64,000 nt of DNA, taken from contig NC_015556.1 in NCBI RefSeq assembly GCF_000213805.1, positions 1,736,001 to 1,800,000 of the forward strand. The letters run 5' to 3'. Both the position numbers and the translations under genes were made by a program. Shown piece after piece: positions 27,071 through 35,297 of the stretch. Source of the DNA: Pseudomonas fulva 12-X (GTDB taxonomy: Bacteria > Pseudomonadota > Gammaproteobacteria > Pseudomonadales > Pseudomonadaceae). Numbering within the stretch: position 1 is the first letter of the stretch; every line of letters begins with the position of its first letter. The notes under the pieces were generated by a model. That model searched no databases. It was not told the DNA's origin and saw only the letters and a list, made by a program, of their open reading frames with translations.

Positions 27071-27085
27071 ACTTTTCCGTGCGTC

Positions 27086-27265
27086 TCAGGAAGAGCTGCG
27101 CTTGCCACCACCACCGTGGCTGTTCTGCCCGCCCTTGCGGCCTGCTTCGGCGGCCTTCTGGCGATCATTGGCGAAATTGCCGCCGCTTTGTTTACCACCC
27201 TTGCGGCCTGCTTCGGCTGCTTTGGCGCGGTCGTTGGCAAAGTTACCCGGATTGCTATGTGCCAT
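27086..27265 (-). CDS. KGG-repeat (Con-10 type) general stress protein, 59 aa
   Basis: A 59-residue hydrophilic protein from ATG 27265 (GGAGAT upstream at good spacing) to TGA 27086. It contains two near-identical copies of NFANDR.KAAEAGRKGG (residues 8-24 and 30-46) and a basic Gly-rich tail GGGGKRSSS. This is the KGGxxxGNFAN/Con-10 stress family (E. coli YciG type), usually RpoS-regulated and often near DUF892/YciE-like genes; one lies at 10860. It is divergent from the DUF1652 gene. The frame is too short for many gene callers. Confidence 0.88.
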   Translation of the reverse strand: MAHSNPGNFANDRAKAAEAGRKGGKQSGGNFANDRQKAAEAGRKGGQNSHGGGGKRSSS

Positions 27266-27630
27266 CTTGTTATCTCCACAATCTCAATTGTTGAAATGAG
27301 GACATCCTCATCGATTACGAAGCGGGTTTTATTGTATTCGTTCGAGCTATATGAAAGCGGAGAGACGAATGGTGGTTATTTGTAAATTATGTCGTTGTAC
27401 AGGCTTGTAAGTTGTACAGGGCGAGGTTCGTGCAAATTACCTGAATAAATAAGCGGGTTAATGCAATGTGCATGAAAGCACATGAATGCCTGAGTTGATT
27501 TGTTTGAAGAAAGTGCCTGGCATCGCTGATGCAGCTCTCTTGGTAATTGCCGTGTGGCAATCAATCAAATCGATGCAACGCGTCTGGTCTGTAGAAGCTG
27601 CCAGTGGGACGTGTTGCTTTGGAGGTAAGC
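27266..27630. promoter_or_regulatory. Divergent control region, KGG protein / DUF1652
   Basis: A 365-base AT-rich gap without a gene. It holds two TTGTACA sites (27395-27401 and 27412-27418) with a further TTGTAA between them, then TGCA-ATG-TGCA at 27462-27472 overlapping an inverted repeat TGTGC/GCACA (27467-27482). GGAGG at 27621 is the ribosome-binding site of the rightward gene. Confidence 0.45.
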
Positions 27631-27900
27631 ATGATGATGTCCATTCTCGAACAGCGGCAGATTGTCGAATCGGCCTTTTTGCCCCTGGCCTGCCGCTGCA
27701 CCATCGGCGCCGATGATTTGGTGACGCTGGAGTTACGTGATCCGGATGATGATCACCTGTTACTGAACGTAGACGGTATCCATCGTGAGGAATTGGCCAG
27801 CTCCCGAAGCATTTCTCAGCTGGTGCTGCGTGTACGGCAACAGTTGGAACGTCTGCAGCCAGGCATGGCGGCGCCACAACCCCAGCGCAGCCTGGCCTGA
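27631..27900 (+). CDS. DUF1652 family protein
   Basis: An 89-aa Pseudomonas-restricted small protein. The order is that of DUF1652: an opening helix (ILEQRQIVESAFLPL), two Cys in ACRCTIG, beta strands (LVTLELRDPDDDHLLLNVDGI) and a closing helix (SSRSISQLVLRVRQQLERL). ATG 27631 lies behind GGAGG. Function unknown. It is followed 20 bases on by another small gene and probably cotranscribed with it. It shares upstream TGCA boxes with the DUF3509 genes. Confidence 0.82.
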   Translation: MMMSILEQRQIVESAFLPLACRCTIGADDLVTLELRDPDDDHLLLNVDGIHREELASSRSISQLVLRVRQQLERLQPGMAAPQPQRSLA

Positions 27901-27920
27901 AGCCGCGGGAGAGTAGGTGA

Positions 27921-28175
27921 ATGAATAGTGAGTCGATGGACGCGCTCTGGGCCGAGCAACGCGCGTCGGTGCTGGCCGAAGCCCTGGGCATCAGCCCTGA
28001 AGAAGTTACGCAGTGGGTAATCGAGGATTACCCGGACACCGACAGCGCGGGACCGCTGGCCGGCCATATCGTCGAGCTCTCCGATGAGGCGCCGCCGGCG
28101 CTGGTCGAGAAGCTCGGCGGCAGCGTGGTAAGGCTGCCGCCACTGCCGTTCAAGCAAGGCCTGGAAGGCGCCTGA
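27921..28175 (+). CDS. Small acidic hypothetical protein (84 aa)
   Basis: Unrecognised 84-residue acidic protein. Its N-terminal half is helical (MDALWAEQRASVLAEALGISP, EEVTQWVIEDYPD) and its C-terminal half ends in a short Pro-rich strand (VVRLPPLPFKQGLEGA). GGGAGAGTAGGTGA precedes the ATG. Likely second gene of the DUF1652 unit. It converges on the hybrid kinase gene at 28188, 12 bases away. Confidence 0.7.
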   Translation: MNSESMDALWAEQRASVLAEALGISPEEVTQWVIEDYPDTDSAGPLAGHIVELSDEAPPALVEKLGGSVVRLPPLPFKQGLEGA

Positions 28176-28187
28176 ACGCTTGCCGGC

Positions 28188-30713
28188 TCAGCTCGGGTCG
28201 GCAGCCAGTAGCTGTGCCAGTCGATCGGCCAGGTCGCGGCGGCGGAACGGCTTGGCCAGCACCTCGAAGCTGCTGATCTGGGTCGGCGTCAGGTTGGCGT
28301 AGCCGGTAATGATCAGCACTGGCAGATCGGGGAACCGCTGGCGCAGTTCCTGGGCCAGTTGGGCGCCGGTTTTGTTCTCCATGATGTGGTCGGTCACCAG
28401 CGCATCCGGGCGCAGGCCTTCGTCGATCAGCTTGAGCGCCGCCGCGGCGCTATCCACCTCAGTTACCTCATAGCCCAGGTCATGTAGCTGAAGGGCAGTT
28501 GTGTCGCGTACCAGCGCCTCATCGTCGACCAGCAGAATATGGGTCGGCCGCGCCGCTCGCGGTACTTCCTCGTCGCGTTCGGGCTTCTCGCTCATCACCG
28601 GCGCGTCGGTGGTCGGCAGCCACAGGCTGACGCGGGTGCCCTGGCCGCGCATGGAGTCGATGGCAAAGCCGCCACCGGATTGCACCAGCAGGCCTTGCAC
28701 CATCGACAGGCCCAGCCCGGTGCCCTTGCCAACGCCCTTGGTGGAGTAGAACGGCTCGGTGCAGCGGCGCAGGGTTTCCTCGTCCATGCCGCAGCCGGAA
28801 TCGCTGATGGTCAGGCGCGCGTACTGGCCGCCGCTGAGGCCGGTGATGGTCTCGCTCGACACTTCGCTCAGCTCGGCGGCGATGCTCAGCCGGCCGTTTT
28901 CACCCATGGCATCGCGAGCATTGACCGCCAGGTTGAGCACCGCCAGTTCCAGCTGGTGCGGGTCGATGAACACCGTGGGCATGCGCTCGGGGATGTCGAT
29001 GCGCAGCTCGATCATTGGCCCCAGGGAGCGCTGGATCAGGTCGCGCATGTTGCGAATCAGCGTGCTCAGCGCCACTGGCTGCGGCTTGAGAGTTTGCCGG
29101 CGAGCGAAGGTCAGCAGCCTACCGACAAGAATGCGTGCACGGTCGGCAGCCTGCAGGGCGCCGTCGGCCAGTTTGGTGAAGCGCTCATCGGGCAGGCGCC
29201 GGCGGATCAGCTCCAGCGAGGCCATGATGGGCGTCAGCAGATTGTTGAAGTCGTGGGCGATGCCGCCGGTAAGCTGGCCGACCATCTCCATCTTGTGAGC
29301 TTCGTGCAGCTGCGCGACGGCCGCTTCACGCTGCGCCACCATGGTCGCCACGCGGTCTTCCAGGGACTCGTTGAGCTCGCGCAGGTCGGCCTCGGCACGC
29401 ACCCGCTCGCTGATATCGACGCACACGCAGATGGTGCCGGCGATCCTATGCTGGTCGTCGAGCAGCGGTGTCACGTGGTTCTGCACCCACACCACGCTGC
29501 CATCGGCGCGGCTGTGGCAACGGGTGTTCTCGAACGAGCGGCCATGGCGCAGGCTGTATTCGCAGGGCGAGGCGACCGAGGCGCATTCGCCGGCTTCGGC
29601 CAGTTCGTAAAGGCTCTGGCCGAGCAGCTGTTCGCGGCTGCGGCCAACGATCTCGCAGTAATGGTCGTTGACCCGAACCAGATTCATGCCGGCATCGCAC
29701 ACGGCGATGCCGGCGCCGGCCTGGTCGAACATTGCTGATAGCTGAGTGGAGCTCAGGCGCAGCGCCACCTCGGCGCGGGCATGGGTGATCCAGGCCCAGG
29801 CCAGCTTGGCGGTCTCTTCGGCGAGGTGGATTTCGTAGTCGGAGAATTCGTGCAGGCCCTGGTGTTCGATCACCAGCACCGCATCCAGCGCGCCGTTACG
29901 CACTACGGGAACATGCAGGGTTGCAGGAGCGTCGCCTGTCGACGGTTGCACTAGCGTGCGGCCGCTGAGCAGTACCTCGTTTTGCTCGGCGTCGTAGGGC
30001 TGCAGCGGTGGACCACCAGACGATTGCACTGCCGCGCTCTGGCGGATGCTCAGCGCGGCGTCGGCCTGCAGGTTCTCGGCAAAGAACACCTTTGATGCAG
30101 CCAGTTCCTCGGCCAGCCGGCGCAGCACCAGGGCTTCGACCTGATCGGGTTCGCGGATCGATGGTAGCGCCTGGCCCAGCTCCAGCAGAAACGCCTGGCG
30201 CCGCTCGAACTGCACGCGCTCGGTGGTTTCATTGACCACGCACAGCACGCCGCCTACCGAGCCGTCTGCCTCGGGCACCGCCGAATAGGACACATCGAAA
30301 TACACCGCTTCGCCGCGGCCATGGCGCTCGATGTAGAAGGGGCGGTCCTTGGCGGCGAAGGTTTCGCCGGTTTCACGCACGCCGCGCAGCAGCGGCTCCA
30401 AGTCGTCCCATAGCTCGGTCCAGTTCTCGACAGCCGGGCGGCCCAGGGCGCGTGGGTGCTTGTTGCCGATGCTTGGTGCGTAGGCGTCGTTGTACAGGGC
30501 GATGTACTGCGGGCCCCAGAAAATCACGATCTGCGCCTTGACCGGCAGCACGGTGCCCATCAGCGCCTTGAGCGTCGGTGACCAGTCGCGGGCGGCGCCC
30601 AGCGGCGAGTTGCCGGCATCCAGTGTTTGCAGCAGCTGGCCAATTTCCCCGTCGTTGGCGAGAAAACCCAGGCGCTCGGTGGAGGAGGGGGCGGGCTTGG
30701 TCAACTGATCCAT
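28188..30713 (-). CDS. Hybrid histidine kinase PAS-GAF-PAS-HisKA-HATPase-REC
   Basis: An 841-aa soluble hybrid kinase. An N-terminal PAS-like domain (about 45-165, KAQIVIFWGPQYIALYNDAY) is of the type often seen in hybrid sensors without a chromophore, then GAF (about 170-335), PAS (about 350-470), coiled coil, HisKA with [11 protein letters not shown], HATPase (PFYSTKGVGKGTGLGLS) and a receiver (ILLVDDEALVR; acceptor in ALVTDHIMENKTG). ATG 30713 is used; the frame extends to 30851 without a good start. It is divergent from the EAL-domain gene, which suggests a shared control region. Confidence 0.9.
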   Translation of the reverse strand: MDQLTKPAPSSTERLGFLANDGEIGQLLQTLDAGNSPLGAARDWSPTLKALMGTVLPVKAQIVIFWGPQYIALYNDAYAPSIGNKHPRALGRPAVENWTELWDDLEPLLRGVRETGETFAAKDRPFYIERHGRGEAVYFDVSYSAVPEADGSVGGVLCVVNETTERVQFERRQAFLLELGQALPSIREPDQVEALVLRRLAEELAASKVFFAENLQADAALSIRQSAAVQSSGGPPLQPYDAEQNEVLLSGRTLVQPSTGDAPATLHVPVVRNGALDAVLVIEHQGLHEFSDYEIHLAEETAKLAWAWITHARAEVALRLSSTQLSAMFDQAGAGIAVCDAGMNLVRVNDHYCEIVGRSREQLLGQSLYELAEAGECASVASPCEYSLRHGRSFENTRCHSRADGSVVWVQNHVTPLLDDQHRIAGTICVCVDISERVRAEADLRELNESLEDRVATMVAQREAAVAQLHEAHKMEMVGQLTGGIAHDFNNLLTPIMASLELIRRRLPDERFTKLADGALQAADRARILVGRLLTFARRQTLKPQPVALSTLIRNMRDLIQRSLGPMIELRIDIPERMPTVFIDPHQLELAVLNLAVNARDAMGENGRLSIAAELSEVSSETITGLSGGQYARLTISDSGCGMDEETLRRCTEPFYSTKGVGKGTGLGLSMVQGLLVQSGGGFAIDSMRGQGTRVSLWLPTTDAPVMSEKPERDEEVPRAARPTHILLVDDEALVRDTTALQLHDLGYEVTEVDSAAAALKLIDEGLRPDALVTDHIMENKTGAQLAQELRQRFPDLPVLIITGYANLTPTQISSFEVLAKPFRRRDLADRLAQLLAADPS

Positions 30714-30981
30714 ATCATCAAGGCGAGCGCAGTCAAAGGCAGGACGGTCTTGTCTGCTAGCTAAGAGGGGCTGAAGGGGTACCGCGTTCAGGCATATTTC
30801 GCAGTTTTCGACGACCTGGGGCGTCGCATCGGCGATGCGTCGGATTCTCAACAGCTGGACGGTCGTAAATATTTAGGCAACTCCGTATAGGTGGTGATGT
30901 CATTTGGTTATCATCGGGTGAACGGTCTGCGAAAAGGACTCCGCCACCCGTCTTTTGCATGCGATAACCGAGAGAGCAAAG

Positions 30982-32778
30982 ATGCTGGCGCCTTATCCAC
31001 CCCTTCCGTTGAACGAGCAGAGCCGCCAGCGCCTGATAGACGCACACCCGTGCTTCGTCGAGAGCAACAGCGACGCGTTCCTCGATGAAGTGGTGAAGAT
31101 CGCCGCCCTGTACTTCAATACGCCCATCTGCCTGATCACCATCGTCGAGCGCAATCGCCAGTGGTTCCGTGCACGTTTCGGCGTCGACCGCCCGGAAACC
31201 CCCCGCGCCGATTCCTTCTGTGCCTACAGCGTGGCCACCGGCGAAAGCGTCGAGGTGTGCGATGCGCTGGAGGACGAGCGCTTTCGCTACAACAACCTGG
31301 TCACCGGCGAGCCCGGCATTCGCTACTACGCCGGTGTGCCGCTGGTACTCGAAGGCGGCCTGGTGCTCGGTAACCTCTGCGTGATCGATACCCAGCCGCG
31401 CCCGCCGATGTCCGCTGCCGATATGGCGATGCTCCAGCAGATCGCCCGCCTGGCCATCACCCGGCTCGACGAAATGCGCACCGCCGCCTTTGTCGACGGC
31501 ACCACCGGCTTGTTCAACCACGCCAAGCTGGACGAAGACATCAGCGACGCCATCGAACGCGGCGAAAGTCGCCTGGCCGTGGCGATCGAGCTGGTGTCGC
31601 CGGCGCAGCTCAACGACATGCTCAAGTCCCTGGGTTTCCAGTTCCTGACCGATTTCACCCTGGCGGTGAAAAACACCCTGCGCAGCCTGCTGCCGGCCAG
31701 TTGGGAGCTGTACAAGATCAGCACGCTGCGCTTTGCCTGCGCGGTTCCCGGTGACCAGCTGGAGCAGGCCCAGGCAGTGTTCGCCACCCTGGTCGAGGCC
31801 TTCAGCAAACCGATTCACTGTCAGGAGTTGCCGGTGCTGCCGCAGATCGGCATCGGCGTGCTGCGCCTGGAGCCGGAGCAGGTGCCCGACGACTGGCTGC
31901 GCTTGATCGTCTGCGCCGCCGATGAAGCACGCAGGTCGCAGAAGGGCTGGGCCCATTACGACGAGCAGATGGACGCCGCCCAGCAGCGCAGTACCCGCCT
32001 GCTCAACGACCTGGCCGATGCGGTGCGCGCCGATGACCAACTGCGCCTGGTGTTTCAGCCGCGCGTCGACCTGCACAGCGGCGAATGCCTGTCCGTCGAG
32101 GCGCTGCTGCGCTGGACGCATCCGACCCTGGGTGACATCAGCCCCGCCGAGTTCATTCCTCTGGCAGAGAAAACTCCGCTGATCCACGCGGTGAGCTTCT
32201 GGGTCCTCAACCAGGCGGTCGCCCAGATCGACACATGGCGCCGTGCGGGCGTGGACCTCAAGGTGGCGATCAACGTCTCGGCCGAAGACCTGAACAACGA
32301 CCACCTGACCGACGAGATCGTCCGCCTGCTGGCGCGCAACGAGCTGGACGGCTCATGCCTGGAGGTGGAGTTCACCGAAAGCGCGCTGATCGGCGACTTC
32401 TCCGTGGTGATCACCCAGATCGAACGGCTCAAGGCCATGGGCGTGGAAATCGCCATCGACGATTTCGGCAGCGGTTATAGCAACTGGTCGTACCTGCGTG
32501 ACATTCCAGCCAACACGGTGAAGCTCGACCGCTCCTTTATGGATGACCTGCAGCCGGGCAAGAAGGACTGGAACATCGTGCGTGCGCTGATCAGCTTGGC
32601 CAGGGAGCTGGGCCAACGTGTGGTCGCCGAAGGCATCGAGACCGAACACACTCTCAAGGTGATCCGCGACTGGGGTTGCCAGGAAGCCCAGGGCTTCTAC
32701 ATTTCGCGGCCACTGGAAGCGGGCGATCTGCTGGCCTGGCTGGATCAGCAGGTCGCGGGCAGCTCGGAGCTGGCGTGA
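30982..32778 (+). CDS. GAF-degenerate GGDEF-EAL protein, probable c-di-GMP phosphodiesterase
   Basis: A 598-aa cytosolic protein. GAF (about 25-165) is followed by a GGDEF-fold region (about 168-325) that lacks the GGDEF motif (KISTLRFACAV stands in its place), so it cannot make c-di-GMP. The EAL domain (about 335-590) keeps the signatures QPRVDL, EALLRW (373-378), IDDFGSGYSNW and AEGIETE, so it should hydrolyse c-di-GMP. ATG 30982 is preferred over 30955, having GAGAGCAAAG upstream. It is divergent from the hybrid kinase at 28188, a likely functional partner. Confidence 0.9.
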   Translation: MLAPYPPLPLNEQSRQRLIDAHPCFVESNSDAFLDEVVKIAALYFNTPICLITIVERNRQWFRARFGVDRPETPRADSFCAYSVATGESVEVCDALEDERFRYNNLVTGEPGIRYYAGVPLVLEGGLVLGNLCVIDTQPRPPMSAADMAMLQQIARLAITRLDEMRTAAFVDGTTGLFNHAKLDEDISDAIERGESRLAVAIELVSPAQLNDMLKSLGFQFLTDFTLAVKNTLRSLLPASWELYKISTLRFACAVPGDQLEQAQAVFATLVEAFSKPIHCQELPVLPQIGIGVLRLEPEQVPDDWLRLIVCAADEARRSQKGWAHYDEQMDAAQQRSTRLLNDLADAVRADDQLRLVFQPRVDLHSGECLSVEALLRWTHPTLGDISPAEFIPLAEKTPLIHAVSFWVLNQAVAQIDTWRRAGVDLKVAINVSAEDLNNDHLTDEIVRLLARNELDGSCLEVEFTESALIGDFSVVITQIERLKAMGVEIAIDDFGSGYSNWSYLRDIPANTVKLDRSFMDDLQPGKKDWNIVRALISLARELGQRVVAEGIETEHTLKVIRDWGCQEAQGFYISRPLEAGDLLAWLDQQVAGSSELA

Positions 32779-32859
32779 TTGGCCGGCTGAAAAACTTCAC
32801 TGCCTGAAATATCCGGTTACTGCTAGCATCAGGCTCGTCCGCCCTCACGAGCCGCCGCC

Positions 32860-33495
32860 ATGGCCCTGCACCTCTGGTTTACCTTCTTTCTCGCCTACCT
32901 GGCCACCACGCTGACGCCAGGGCCGAATGTGCTGCTGGTGGTGCGCAACGCCTTGCGCCACGGCCCAAGGGCCATGGGCGCCACATTGCTCGGCAACCTC
33001 ACGGCGCAACTGCTGGTTACCACCGGCGTTGCATTGGGCGTAGGCGCGCTACTGATCGCCATGCCGACCGCGTTTCTGGCTTTGAAAATTATCGGAGCCG
33101 GCTACCTGATCTACCTGGGGCTGCGCCAGTTGTTCGCCCGTCAGGCTGCCGTCGCCACAAGCGTGACGGAGCCGTCCGCCGCCGTTGTGGTAGCCGGCTG
33201 GCGTATCGCTGGTGAGGCGTTTCTGGTGTCGGCCAGCAACCCCAAGACGATGATCTTTCTGTGCGCCTTCCTGCCGCAGTTTCTGCAGCCCGAGCGCTCC
33301 GTGGCGCTGCAGTTCACGGTCATGTACCTGACCATCGCCGCCATCGTGATGGTGGTGCACTCGGTTTACTGCTTCGCGGCGTTTCGCTTCAGCAAACGGC
33401 TCAAGGCTATGCGCTGGGTGGCGACCTTCAAGCGCCTGACCGGCGCGCTGTTTATCGGTCTTGGGGTGCGCCTGCTTAGCGTGCGAGCCGCCTAG
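32860..33495 (+). CDS. LysE/RhtB family exporter
   Basis: A 211-aa inner-membrane exporter of the LysE superfamily with six hydrophobic segments. The family signature TPGPNVLLVVRNALRHGPRAM (about 19-39) and the second-half ASNPKTMIFLCAFLPQFL (about 126-143) are clear. Such proteins export amino acids or related small molecules; the substrate is not evident and no LysR or Lrp regulator lies next to it. It is followed by a stem-loop terminator. Confidence 0.88.
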   Translation: MALHLWFTFFLAYLATTLTPGPNVLLVVRNALRHGPRAMGATLLGNLTAQLLVTTGVALGVGALLIAMPTAFLALKIIGAGYLIYLGLRQLFARQAAVATSVTEPSAAVVVAGWRIAGEAFLVSASNPKTMIFLCAFLPQFLQPERSVALQFTVMYLTIAAIVMVVHSVYCFAAFRFSKRLKAMRWVATFKRLTGALFIGLGVRLLSVRAA

Positions 33496-33516
33496 TTTAA
33501 ACGCCGCAGATAGCAG

Positions 33517-33542
33517 AACGCCGACCTTTGGAGGTCGGCGTT
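33517..33542. terminator. Stem-loop between convergent genes
   Basis: Perfect inverted repeat AACGCCGACC-TTTGGA-GGTCGGCGTT between the LysE-type and AGCS genes. It can act for both; the T-tail is short. Confidence 0.65.
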
Positions 33543-33568
33543 CAGGGGGCTGCGCAGCCCGGATATCG

Positions 33569-35035
33569 TCAGTTCTTCAGCGCTTTGCTTGCCGATTCAC
33601 TGTAGGTTTCTGCGCAGGTGACGTGGTCGCTGCCATCCCAACACTCGACGTTCTTCAGGTCCGGCATCTCGTCGCGGTGGAACACCGGCTCCACGCCCTT
33701 GCGGCGCTGGGCGTTGTAGTGGCTGAGCAGGCGCGCGGCAATCGCTGCCAGCGGCAGGATGGCGATCAGGTTGGTGAGAGCCAGCAGCGGCATGAACACA
33801 TCGGCCATGGCCCACACCACCGACACCTTGACCACCGAGCCGATCAGCACGAAGGCCATCACCAGCACTCGGAATAGGTTGAGCAGCAGCTTGCTGTCGA
33901 ACATGTACTGGATGTTGGATTCGCCGTAATAGTAGTTGCCGATCACCGAAGTGAAGGCGAACAGCAGGATGGCGAAGGTCAGGTAATGCAGTGCCCAGCT
34001 GCCGAGCTGCTCGGCCAGCGCCCACTGGGTCAGGCTGGCGCCCTGGGTGGCATCACCGTAGGCGTGGCTTGGGTCGGCGACCAGAATGATCAGCGCGGTC
34101 ATGGTGCAGATGACCAGCGTGTCGAAGTACACGCCTAGGGTCTGTACCAGGCCCTGCTTAACCGGGTGCGACACCGATGCGGTAGCGCTGGCGTTGGGCA
34201 CCGAACCCATGCCGGCCTCGTTGGAGAACAGGCCACGGCGTACGCCCATCATGATCGCCGCACCGATACCGCCACCGGCGATCTCGCGCAGGCCGAAGGC
34301 GTGGCTGAAAATGTCGCTGAACACCCGCGGCACCTGATCGATATTGAGCAGGATGACCAGCAGGCCGATGCCCAGATACATCAGCGCCATGGCCGGCACG
34401 ACGGTGACCGAAACCTTGGAGATGGTCTGCACACCGCCGAAGATGATCACGCCGGTCAATACGGTCAGGGCGACGCCCACGCCCCAGGCCAGCTCGCGGC
34501 TGCCGCCTTCGCCACCGAAGGACGTCTGCATGGCGTCGACGATGGAGTTGGCCTGCACCGAGTTGAACACCAGCCCGTAGGTGATGCTGATCATCACCGC
34601 GAACACCACCGCCAGCCAGCGCCAGCCCAGGGCGCGCTGGATGTAGTAGGCCGGGCCGCCGTGGTAGCGGTACTGCTTGTCGGACTTGTACAGCTGGCCC
34701 AGGGTCGACTCCACGAACGAGGTAGCGCCGCCAACCAGCGCCACCATCCACATCCAGAACACCGCACCGGGGCCGCCCACGGCGATGGCCGTGGCTACAC
34801 CTGCGATATTGCCGGTGCCGACCCGCGACGCCGCGGAAATGGTGAACGCCTTGAAGGAGGAAATCGCCTCCTTGTCACCGTGGTTGCGCTCCAGGATCAC
34901 CCGGAACATTTCCGGGATCATCCGCAGCTGCACGCCACGACACACATAGGTCAGATAGAGGCCGCTGAGCAGCAGCATGGGGATGGCAAGGTAGGTCCAG
35001 AGCAGGCCGGAGAAGGCATCGAGCAACGCAGACAC
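33569..35035 (-). CDS. AGCS family sodium:alanine/glycine symporter
   Basis: A 488-aa inner-membrane carrier with about ten membrane segments. Family signatures include the early TISAASRVGTGNIAGVATAI, GGPGAVFWMWMVALVGGATSF, RRGLFSNEAGMGSVPNASATA and FAFTSVIGNYYYGESN. It would import alanine or glycine with sodium. GTG 35035 follows AAAGGAAGAC. It stands alone. The C-terminal tail (about 445-488, with ECWDGSDHVTCAETY) is hydrophilic and cytosolic. Confidence 0.92.
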   Translation of the reverse strand: MSALLDAFSGLLWTYLAIPMLLLSGLYLTYVCRGVQLRMIPEMFRVILERNHGDKEAISSFKAFTISAASRVGTGNIAGVATAIAVGGPGAVFWMWMVALVGGATSFVESTLGQLYKSDKQYRYHGGPAYYIQRALGWRWLAVVFAVMISITYGLVFNSVQANSIVDAMQTSFGGEGGSRELAWGVGVALTVLTGVIIFGGVQTISKVSVTVVPAMALMYLGIGLLVILLNIDQVPRVFSDIFSHAFGLREIAGGGIGAAIMMGVRRGLFSNEAGMGSVPNASATASVSHPVKQGLVQTLGVYFDTLVICTMTALIILVADPSHAYGDATQGASLTQWALAEQLGSWALHYLTFAILLFAFTSVIGNYYYGESNIQYMFDSKLLLNLFRVLVMAFVLIGSVVKVSVVWAMADVFMPLLALTNLIAILPLAAIAARLLSHYNAQRRKGVEPVFHRDEMPDLKNVECWDGSDHVTCAETYSESASKALKN

Positions 35036-35297
35036 GGGCGTCTTCCTTTGGTCGTCTTATTCGAAGGGGCGCGAGGATAGGGCAATACGCCCAAATTCCC
35101 AAACCCGATTGCGCTGCAAGCCGGCCACGCCAGCCCGGTTCCCTTTCCCTGCAGCGGTTCTGCTTAGGGCGGGAACGGGCGGGTTGGTTCAGGTTAACGA
35201 GGCGGCGCGCGGGGGGGCTTGTTGGGAACGTTGGGACTGGGCGCCGCTTAGGTGCCGGAAGCCCGTTGCAGGCTTCCGGCTGGTGCTGACCTGTTGC
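35036..35297. other. Intergenic region with a strong hairpin
   Basis: It holds the upstream region of the AGCS gene and a 10-bp perfect hairpin GCCGGAAGCC/GGCTTCCGGC (35254-35280) just past the stop of the enone-reductase gene. The hairpin has no T tail on either strand. Confidence 0.45.
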
